NCBI GenBank assembly: GCA_011390435.1
Contig: JAABSK010000137.1
Span: 1 to 7,167 of the forward strand
Direction of reading: 5' to 3'
DNA from: Desulfobacteraceae bacterium
GTDB lineage: Bacteria; Desulfobacterota; Desulfobacteria; Desulfobacterales; Desulfobacteraceae
DNA: 7,167 nt
Positions within the stretch are counted from its first letter, which is position 1, and each line of letters starts with the position of its first letter. The notes under the pieces are model-generated. The model had not been told where the DNA came from, searched no databases, and saw only the letters and a list, made by a program, of their open reading frames with translations. The position numbers were made by a program, and so were the translations under genes. Shown piece after piece: positions 1 through 5,902 of this stretch.

Positions 1-1023
1 CAGCCTGCCCATGGCCCAGGCAATCATTCCTTTTACCCGTTCGTCTGTGTTGTCCTGGCACGCTTTTTCAAGATCCGGCAAATAGGTATTGTCATGGCTG
101 TTGCCCATGACCCGTGCCACATTCATTTTCCATTTCCAGAGGGTTCCCGGATCCATGTAGAACATGTGGGGCCATATCTTTGCTTCAAAATACGATCTGT
201 CCATGTGCAGAAGCAGCCGCAGATCAAACGCCTTTGCCTTGGCCACGACTTTTTCGTTCAGCGGCAGTTCCTGGCACAGCCATGGCTGATTTCGCGGGCA
301 GACATTCTGGCAGCGGTCGCACCCGTACACATACATGCCCATGGGCTCTCTGATTTCCATGGGGGTGATTTCATTTCCAAAATAGGTGAGATGGGAAATG
401 CATTTTTGTGGATCAATGGTGCCGTTTCCCTTGAGTGCACGGGTGGGGCAGGCGGCGATGCAGGCATTGCGGCACCAGTCCGGGCAGTTAATTCCAATCG
501 ACGGGGTGTCCGGCGCAAACGAATGGTTGATCACAATTGCGATGGGCAGGGTCCATGATCCGCCCCGGGCCACGTTGCCGGCATAGAACAGACAGTTTTT
601 TCCGAATGATCCCAGGCCGGCACGGGCGGCAGCCACACGGTGGGGCAGATTGAACGGCACTTTAGAGTCAATCCGGCTGTCGGAAAGGAACGTCCGGAAC
701 GCCTTGATCCGTTTGGCCAGGCCGTCTTTGGTCATGCGGTCGTCATCCAGGTAGCATCGTCCGAAGTGGGCTTCCATGGACCGGGGAAATGCCTGTCTGA
801 AATAGGGTTCAATCAGAACAATAATGCTTTTGGCATCGGGCAGGACAGTGGCTGGATCAACTCCGTTTTTCAGGTCAAGCCCCACTTTTTCAGTCCATTG
901 ATATGCTTCAGCCCGCTCCATGAGGAGTTTTTTGTGGTCATCAAAAGGGGCAGCTGTTGTAAATCCAACATCGCCAAAACCCAGCTCCAGTCCTTTCTTG
1001 ATAATGTCATCTTTTGTGATCAT
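1..1023 (-). CDS. QueG-like double [4Fe-4S] cluster protein (epoxyqueuosine reductase family), C-terminus cut by window edge
   Basis: The frame is open for 341 codons from ATG at 1023-1021 to base 1 with no stop, so the C-terminus is missing. An AAGGA ribosome binding site lies 5 nt upstream of the ATG. Visible parts, in order, are an N-terminal segment with LGFGDVGF (14-21) and LPDAKSIIVL (61-70), then a core with AARAGLGSFGKN (132-143) and GSW (155-157). The iron-sulfur part follows, with Cys180, 184, 188 and 192 (CX3CX3CX3CP, then TRAL), Cys208 in a CIS motif, and Cys235, 238 and 242 (CDRCQNVCP). A HEAT-like tail begins near 300 (NVARVMGN). This order matches QueG, the cobalamin-dependent enzyme that reduces epoxyqueuosine to queuosine in tRNA. 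Against true QueG, the usual DTAP-type active-site motif and the WL..G.HG.M segment near the N-terminus are not seen, and the first Cys spacing is CX3CX3C rather than CX2CX2C. It may therefore be a paralog with another substrate. I am confident of the family and unsure of the reaction. Confidence 0.8.
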   Translation of the reverse strand, partial: MITKDDIIKKGLELGFGDVGFTTAAPFDDHKKLLMERAEAYQWTEKVGLDLKNGVDPATVLPDAKSIIVLIEPYFRQAFPRSMEAHFGRCYLDDDRMTKDGLAKRIKAFRTFLSDSRIDSKVPFNLPHRVAAARAGLGSFGKNCLFYAGNVARGGSWTLPIAIVINHSFAPDTPSIGINCPDWCRNACIAACPTRALKGNGTIDPQKCISHLTYFGNEITPMEIREPMGMYVYGCDRCQNVCPRNQPWLCQELPLNEKVVAKAKAFDLRLLLHMDRSYFEAKIWPHMFYMDPGTLWKWKMNVARVMGNSHDNTYLPDLEKACQDNTDERVKGMIAWAMGRL

Positions 1024-1028
1024 TTCTG

Positions 1029-1033
1029 TCCTT
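1029..1033 (-). promoter_or_regulatory. Ribosome binding site of the QueG-like gene
   Basis: On the minus strand AAGGA sits 5 nt before the ATG at 1023. It supports that start; the next Met in the frame is residue 35, inside the conserved N-terminal region. Confidence 0.65.
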
Positions 1034-1104
1034 GTGCTGATAAGTGAATGTTAAAAACAGGGGCGATCCTGAAACCATGTTATACCCTGTTGCATGAACT
1101 ATTG

Positions 1105-1133
1105 AATCTATAACGGAAAAGTTTGTTTGTAAA
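1105..1133 (-). promoter_or_regulatory. Candidate sigma-70-type promoter for the QueG-like gene
   Basis: Read on the minus strand, TTTACA (1133-1128, 5 of 6 matches to TTGACA) is followed after exactly 17 nt by TAGATT (1110-1105, 4 of 6 matches to TATAAT). Transcription would start near 1098, giving a leader of about 75 nt. A TATAGA hexamer overlaps the -10 but would need a 15-nt spacer. This rests on sequence match only, and A/T-rich DNA gives such matches by chance. Confidence 0.35.
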
Positions 1134-1346
1134 GTTTAAGAACCTCGTCAGGGTCATTGGTCGGCCATGTACTGCTTCTTTTTTTGCCGGATGGGTAAAA
1201 ATCGCTTGACCACAGGCAGTTGAATGCCATAGCAGTAGGATAGTTTAAAATGTGACGCTGAATTTGTATCTGTTTCAAGAAATTTTATATTTAATCGTAA
1301 AACAGATAAAGCAGATCAATACCGACCAAACCAAAGAGAAGAGATA

Positions 1347-3563
1347 ATGCCTAAAGATCAAAAGTCAGCCTGTGCCCTGTTTGCTGTTTTTCCCACACTT
1401 GAAACATTCCATGCATTTGTCCGGGATGCAGACCACCGCAAAACCCTGACATCCTTTGTTGCGTTTGCCGTTGAAGAAGGATTGATACCACAGGCGGATC
1501 TTTCTGCATTTGAGCAGTTTGTCCGGAAAAACTCCCGGCAGATGACGCAACTGTCTTTGCCTGAAGATTTGAGTTTTGAAGAATTGTTCCGCAGAAAAAA
1601 AGAGATCCTCAACATTTCCATTTCCGCCCGGGCACTCACAGACCGGGTCAATGCGTTGATCAGCCGCAAGCAGATTGCCCTGCCCAAGCTGACCAACACC
1701 ATGCTGACCCGCCTGAAAAAAGAACCGGTTGACACCCCTCACAAACTAAATTCCCTCAGGACGCTGGCCTTCTGGCTGGGATATGAGCGCTCAGACCCTG
1801 GATCGGCCTGGGATGTTGGTGCCCTTCTCAATCTGTGCCGGGGGGCGCAGCCTGCCCGCAGGATTAATGAAGGGGTCAGGGTCGGATTGACCCTTTACAG
1901 CCGGGGGGATGTCATTGCCCATGAAGCCATGGTCTGGTTGAAAAAAAATATCAGAAATTATATTCAGTCGGCCATCAATATTCTGCCCTGCGGGGGATGG
2001 GGAGTTGTCAAGTCCTATGATATTACCACCATTTATGTGGATTTTCCCAAAGAAGGGACGGCCAGTTTTCCCTCATCCTATCAGAAAAGCATTCGCAATG
2101 CCTTGTCCGTGGCCCACCAGATCGCCATTCGCTGGGCCCTGTCCGACTACTGCACCAAAAACCGGTTTTTATCCATCGGTATTGCTGCAGGAGAATTCGT
2201 CAACCTCAACGATCACCTTTTGCCGGTATTGAATGCCAGACTGCCTGGAGATCCGGTAATCCGGATGACCGGGTATACCCACCAGTGCATCCTGGTGGGC
2301 GATATCCGGGCGGTTTTCTGCCAGACGCCCCGGGAGATATCCTTGTTCAACGGTGAAAGTTTGAACATCTGGTGGATCATTGGCTTGTGGAGCGCCATCT
2401 ATTGGGATTTTATCCCGGCATTGCTGACAGATGAGACCCTCCGGATGGATGCTGAAAATCTCCGGCGCCTGAACCGCTTTTTCATGTACCCGGATCGATA
2501 CGCACAGACCATGGGTACCCATGCGGTTGCCCGTTTTTTTGCCAGCCCCCAGAATGCCTTGCTGGGTATTGAAATTGCCAAGACGCTCTATTACCGAAAA
2601 TGTTTTTATGAAGCCGGCGAAATCCTGAATGTGGTGCTCAGCATCAACCCGGCCAGTGTCAATGCCCGGGCCCTTCGGATGATGATATACCGGAATATGG
2701 CCATTGAGGCCCCAAATCTTTCCATTGCCAGGTTCCAGTTTCAGAGCGCGCAGATGGAGGCCCGGTTTATTCTTGAAACTGCTCGTGGCCTGGAAGAGGA
2801 TTTTTACTGTGAGTTTGCCGGCATTGCCCTGTCCCGGGCCATTCATGCATTGATACAGCTGCGTTCTTTGCCCGGTACAGGAAAAGAGACAGAAACCAGG
2901 ACGTCCAGAAACCGGGTGATGGCATGGTTGTCCCAGGCGGAAAAGATATTCAAAAAAGGGATCATGGTGTCGCCGACAGGGTATCGCTCCACCTACCTTC
3001 TGGTCTGCACCACTACCCTGCGCCGCATGCTTGAACACGACGGCACTTTTTTTGACCGAACTGCAAAACCAGTCTGTGTTCCCCGGGCCTTTTGTCTGGA
3101 AAGCGCCCGGGACATTCTGGCAGCCGTGAATCTTTTCCGGTGGTATTCCCCTGAGGGCAGTGATCTTGAACTGCTCAAACAGATTCTGTACCAGAGCTTT
3201 GAACGCCACGGTGACGCTGTTACGTTGCGTTCCTACCGGCCGACCCTCTGTTTTTGCTTTGCCGTGATGCTGTGGGATTTTTATCCCCTGCGCACTGCAG
3301 GCGTTGCCAGCTCTGTCCTGAAGTTTCTCTATGACGCTGTTGACATGGCCGCAGCACTGAAAGAGGATGCGGTTTACATCTATTCGTATACGCGCTCGTT
3401 CGGCGAGATGATGGCACCGGATGATTTTATCTGCCACATTCAAACCTCCATCCGGATGGTCGAGGCCTGTGCCGGAACACTGGAGTCACTTTCCAGTATG
3501 GACCCGTCCCTCATTCTGGAGGACAATGACAGGGATTTTACCCTGTTCAGCAGCCATATTTGA
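1347..3563 (+). CDS. Uncharacterised 738-residue protein: possible decayed nucleotide-cyclase-like domain plus TPR-like C-terminal half
   Basis: I do not recognise this as a named gene. It looks cytoplasmic, with no signal peptide and no clear membrane anchor, although 339-360 is a hydrophobic Trp-rich stretch. Residues 1-150 look helical, and 112-145 has the rhythm of a small helix-turn-helix. Residues about 176-325 resemble the class III nucleotide cyclase homology domain by eye. GGWGVVKSYDITTIYVDF (216-233) resembles the usual GG.v.K..GD...avF, SIGIAAGEF (276-284) resembles RIGIHTGEV, and GDPVIRMTGY (301-310) resembles the GD.VN.AARL segment. The GD glycine is Tyr, the Asn and Arg of that last segment are not kept, and the first metal-binding Asp is not apparent, so catalysis is unlikely. 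Residues 404-437 fit one TPR (Ala411, Ala423, Pro435), and the remainder looks helical. The ribosome binding site is weak (AGAG or AAGAG at 1335-1343), and the next Met is residue 66. rarD follows after 32 nt. The reading frame is secure; the domain assignments are inference. Confidence 0.85.
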   Translation: MPKDQKSACALFAVFPTLETFHAFVRDADHRKTLTSFVAFAVEEGLIPQADLSAFEQFVRKNSRQMTQLSLPEDLSFEELFRRKKEILNISISARALTDRVNALISRKQIALPKLTNTMLTRLKKEPVDTPHKLNSLRTLAFWLGYERSDPGSAWDVGALLNLCRGAQPARRINEGVRVGLTLYSRGDVIAHEAMVWLKKNIRNYIQSAINILPCGGWGVVKSYDITTIYVDFPKEGTASFPSSYQKSIRNALSVAHQIAIRWALSDYCTKNRFLSIGIAAGEFVNLNDHLLPVLNARLPGDPVIRMTGYTHQCILVGDIRAVFCQTPREISLFNGESLNIWWIIGLWSAIYWDFIPALLTDETLRMDAENLRRLNRFFMYPDRYAQTMGTHAVARFFASPQNALLGIEIAKTLYYRKCFYEAGEILNVVLSINPASVNARALRMMIYRNMAIEAPNLSIARFQFQSAQMEARFILETARGLEEDFYCEFAGIALSRAIHALIQLRSLPGTGKETETRTSRNRVMAWLSQAEKIFKKGIMVSPTGYRSTYLLVCTTTLRRMLEHDGTFFDRTAKPVCVPRAFCLESARDILAAVNLFRWYSPEGSDLELLKQILYQSFERHGDAVTLRSYRPTLCFCFAVMLWDFYPLRTAGVASSVLKFLYDAVDMAAALKEDAVYIYSYTRSFGEMMAPDDFICHIQTSIRMVEACAGTLESLSSMDPSLILEDNDRDFTLFSSHI

Positions 3564-3582
3564 AAAACGATCTGTATTTTCT

Positions 3583-3586
3583 GGAG
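3583..3586 (+). promoter_or_regulatory. Ribosome binding site deciding the rarD start
   Basis: GGAG lies 9 nt before the ATG at 3596. The alternative TTG start at 3560 has no comparable motif upstream, so this site favours the shorter 304-residue product. Confidence 0.7.
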
Positions 3587-3595
3587 AAAAACCAT

Positions 3596-4510
3596 ATGAA
3601 ACAGCCGGTTCAAGGAGTTTTATTCGGCATTGCCGCGTTCGGGGCATGGGGGTTTTTACCAGCCTACTGGAAACAGATGCAGCTGGTGCCGCCCCTTGAG
3701 ATTCTTTGCCACCGCATTGTCTGGTCCTGTATTTTCCTGTCAGTGATCATCACGGTTCAAAAACGCTGGAAAGAGGTGATGGGGGTTGTCAAGACGCCGT
3801 CAATGATCCTGCGCCTTTTGATCAGTGGAAGCCTGATCGGCGCCAACTGGTTTGTCTATATCTGGGCAGTCAATTCCGGCCGGGTTGTGGAAACCAGTCT
3901 GGGGTATTACATCAACCCCATGATCAATGCCTTGATCGGATACCTGCTGTTGAATGAACGGTTTAACCGGCACCAGTTTTCTGCCCTTCTCCTGGCCCTG
4001 GCCGGAGTGATCTATGCCCTTGCAGCCTATGGATCACTGCCGCTGTTTGCCCTGGCTCTGGCATTTTCCTTTGCCTTTTACGGATATTCACGGAAAAAAA
4101 TATCAGCCGCACCCATTCCAGGACTGCTGATTGAAACCATGGTGCTGTTTTTTCCGGCCCTGGGCGTGATTGTGGCCCGGAAAGCTGCCGGTACAACCCT
4201 TTTTATGGTTCAATGGGACCAGACCCTCTGGATGATCGGCTCGGGCGTGGTCACCAGCCTGCCCCTGCTCTGGTTTGCATCAGCAGCCAGACGTCTGAAT
4301 CTGTCCTCTGTGGGGATTCTGCAATATCTGGCACCGTCGATTGCCTTTGTCCTGGGCGTGTTTGTTTACCAGGAAGCATTTACCATTCATCATCTGGTGA
4401 CGTTCGGGTGTATCTGGGCCGGCGTATTGCTCTACATCCGGGGCGCAGTGGCAGGAAAACCGGTCTGGCTTGAAAAACCGGCCAGAAACCGCGAAACGCG
4501 TCAGCGGTAG
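3596..4510 (+). CDS. rarD: RarD-type EamA/DMT permease
   Basis: This is a 304-residue inner-membrane protein of the drug/metabolite transporter superfamily, expected to have ten membrane helices. Its length matches E. coli RarD (about 296 residues), and the match runs end to end. Shared signatures are EIL.HRIVWS (35-44), GANWFVYIWAVN (82-93), ETSLGYYINP (99-108), the ERF triplet (121-123), AFSFAFYG..RKK (156-168), TSLPLLWFASAARRL (220-234) and SVGILQYLAPS (238-248). RarD is named for a chloramphenicol-sensitivity phenotype; its natural substrate is not established. I chose the ATG at 3596 because GGAG lies 9 nt upstream and the protein then begins like other RarD proteins. An in-frame TTG at 3560 would add 12 residues, overlap the previous stop codon and lack a ribosome binding site. 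The 32-nt gap to the upstream gene suggests co-transcription. Its last 10 nt overlap the end of the convergent response-regulator gene. Confidence 0.93.
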   Translation: MKQPVQGVLFGIAAFGAWGFLPAYWKQMQLVPPLEILCHRIVWSCIFLSVIITVQKRWKEVMGVVKTPSMILRLLISGSLIGANWFVYIWAVNSGRVVETSLGYYINPMINALIGYLLLNERFNRHQFSALLLALAGVIYALAAYGSLPLFALALAFSFAFYGYSRKKISAAPIPGLLIETMVLFFPALGVIVARKAAGTTLFMVQWDQTLWMIGSGVVTSLPLLWFASAARRLNLSSVGILQYLAPSIAFVLGVFVYQEAFTIHHLVTFGCIWAGVLLYIRGAVAGKPVWLEKPARNRETRQR

Positions 4511-5892
4511 TTTTCAGGGTCGATATTAAAGCGTTTCATGATCTGCTGGAGGGCCTGGCGGTCCAGTTCCGATTTTCTGGCGGCCTGGGTGATATTGCCC
4601 TGGGTCAGCGAGAGTCTGGAGCCGATATAAGCATGGTTGAACTGGTGAAGGACCTTTTCTTTTGCATCTTTATACGCCAGACAGAGCACATCCGCTCCGG
4701 TGTCCTGGAAAAGGGACGGCTCCGGGTGGGTATCGGTCATGTGGATATCTTCCGTGCCGATGGTGTCCCCGTTTGAATACAGGATTCCCCGGATCAATAT
4801 ATTTTCCAGCTCCCGTACATTGCCGGGCCAGTGGTGTTTCATCAGCCGGTCCAGGCATTCGGGGCTGATGCTTTTGGGCGCTTTTTTCAGCTCTTGGCAA
4901 TGCTTTGCCACCAGGTGCTCGGCAATCATCGGCAGGTCAATGATCCGTTCTCTTAACGGCGGCAGTTCAATGGGCAGTACATTGAGCCGGTAAAAGAAAT
5001 CTTCCCTGAATTCTTTGGTGGCGATTTTCTGTTTCAGGTTCTGGTTGGTCGAGGCGATGATGCGAACATCCACCTTTTTTACCCGGGTATCCCCCAGTGG
5101 TTTAATCTCTTTTTCCTGCAGGACCCGGAGCAGTTTTGTCTGGATCGTGGTGCCGATATCACCGATTTCATCAAGGAAAATGGTGCCGTTGTCTGCTTCT
5201 TCGAACAATCCGGTTTTGTCTCTGGTGGCATTGGTAAAGGCCCCTTTTTTGTATCCGAACAGCTCACTTTCCAGAATATTTTCCGGTATGGTGGGGCAGT
5301 TTACCGGGATATAGGCGTGGTTTTTCCGTTCACTCAGGGAGTGGATGGACCGGGCGGTCAGGTCTTTTCCCGTACCGGATTCGCCAGTGATCAGGACGGT
5401 GATGTCACTGGCAGCCACCAGCCTGATCTGGTCAAACACCTTCTGCATGGAATCGCTTTTCCCAATGAGTTTGAGTGAGCTCCCCTGTTTCTCCTTCAGC
5501 AGGCGTTTGTTTTCTGTTAACAGGCGGCTGCGTTCCAGGGCTTTTTGAATTTTAAAGATGATTTCATCCCGTTCAAACGGTTTGGGAATAAAATCATAAG
5601 CCCCTTTTCGGATGGCTTTGACAGCGGATTCAATATTGCTGAAGGCTGTCAGCATGACAACCGTAAGATCTGGATAGGCTGTTTTGATATGGGTCAGAAG
5701 TTCAAAGCCATCCATTCCCGGCATGCGGACGTCGCAGATCACAAGGTCAAACGATTCCTGTTTCAGAATGTCCAGGGCGTTCAGAGCAGAATCAGCCATG
5801 ACGACCCTGCAGTCGATTTCCGGCTCCAGGGTTCGCTGCAAAAGGCGGGTCATGTCTTTTTCATCATCAACTGCCAGTATGTTCGCTTTCAT
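4501..5892 (-). CDS. NtrC-family sigma-54-dependent response regulator
   Basis: This is a full-length 463-residue activator with three domains. The receiver (1-120) has acidic Asp9/Asp10, phospho-acceptor Asp54 (CDVRMPG), Thr82 and Lys104 (PKPF). The AAA+ sigma-54 interaction domain (about 142-375) has Walker A GESGTGKD (170-177, Asp where Glu is usual), the sigma-54 contact loop GAFTNA (217-222), Walker B GTIFLDEIGD (236-245), probable arginine fingers Arg296 and Arg302 (FREDFFYRL), and WPGNVRELEN (355-364). The C-terminal Fis-type helix-turn-helix (about 427-458) has GNITQAARKSELDRQALQQI. The usual contact loop is GAFTGA; the critical Thr is kept and the second Gly is Asn. All catalytic residues are present, so it should be an active ATPase that opens sigma-54 promoters after phosphorylation. 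The kinase gene ends 8 nt upstream, which points to a cognate pair. The target genes are unknown. Confidence 0.96.
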   Translation of the reverse strand: MKANILAVDDEKDMTRLLQRTLEPEIDCRVVMADSALNALDILKQESFDLVICDVRMPGMDGFELLTHIKTAYPDLTVVMLTAFSNIESAVKAIRKGAYDFIPKPFERDEIIFKIQKALERSRLLTENKRLLKEKQGSSLKLIGKSDSMQKVFDQIRLVAASDITVLITGESGTGKDLTARSIHSLSERKNHAYIPVNCPTIPENILESELFGYKKGAFTNATRDKTGLFEEADNGTIFLDEIGDIGTTIQTKLLRVLQEKEIKPLGDTRVKKVDVRIIASTNQNLKQKIATKEFREDFFYRLNVLPIELPPLRERIIDLPMIAEHLVAKHCQELKKAPKSISPECLDRLMKHHWPGNVRELENILIRGILYSNGDTIGTEDIHMTDTHPEPSLFQDTGADVLCLAYKDAKEKVLHQFNHAYIGSRLSLTQGNITQAARKSELDRQALQQIMKRFNIDPENYR

Positions 5893-5898
5893 GGGTGA

Positions 5899-5902
5899 TC
5901 CT
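5899..5902 (-). promoter_or_regulatory. Ribosome binding site of the response regulator, overlapping the kinase stop
   Basis: On the minus strand the end of the kinase reads TAGGATCACCC and then ATG. AGGA (5902-5899) shares two bases with the kinase stop codon TAG (5903-5901) and lies 6 nt before the regulator ATG. This layout favours translational coupling of the pair. Confidence 0.65.

Larger units (their letters stand above)
1024..1346. other. Divergent intergenic region, no gene seen
   Basis: This 323-nt gap separates the minus-strand QueG-like gene from the plus-strand 738-residue gene, so it should carry promoters in both directions. It is more A/T-rich than its flanks, especially at 1081-1140 and 1261-1320. 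I see no plausible small coding frame with a ribosome binding site, no tRNA-like fold and no strong terminator. A sigma-70-like candidate for the leftward gene is listed separately. For the rightward gene there is only a weak A/T-rich candidate: TATATT at 1286-1291 with TTGTAT at 1264-1269, 16 nt apart. Confidence 0.6.

Noticed and set aside
94..1047. Plus-strand frames at 94-558 and 640-1047
   Set aside because: They lie antisense to the QueG-like gene, whose minus-strand frame carries clear iron-sulfur motifs. The plus-strand products show no domain pattern.
1063..1077. Minus-strand sigma-54-like promoter, TGG then GC with the correct 10-nt spacing, upstream of the QueG-like gene
   Set aside because: Apart from the GG and GC pair the match is poor (TGGTTT for TGGCAC, TCGC for TTGC), and no enhancer-like repeats flank it.
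1170..1237. 7-nt inverted repeat TACTGCT (1170-1176) and AGCAGTA (1231-1237)
   Set aside because: The arms are short and 54 nt apart, which is expected by chance in a region this long.
2169..3443. A 424-codon open frame on the minus strand, antisense to the 738-residue gene
   Set aside because: Its translation has no recognisable motif and is rich in Cys, His, Gly and Pro as in a shadow frame. The plus-strand frame is longer, has TPR-like and cyclase-like patterns, and fits the gene layout.
3560..3595. In-frame TTG start for rarD giving 316 residues
   Set aside because: It has no ribosome binding site, and the extra 12 residues do not match the start of known RarD proteins; the ATG at 3596 has GGAG at good spacing.
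4488..4514. Possible terminator hairpin at the rarD end: ACCGC (4488-4492) with GCGGT (4504-4508), or CGCG-AAA-CGCG (4490-4500), followed by AGTTTT
   Set aside because: The stems are only 4 to 5 bp and the T run is 4 nt. The bases are also coding on both strands, so I cannot support a terminator call.
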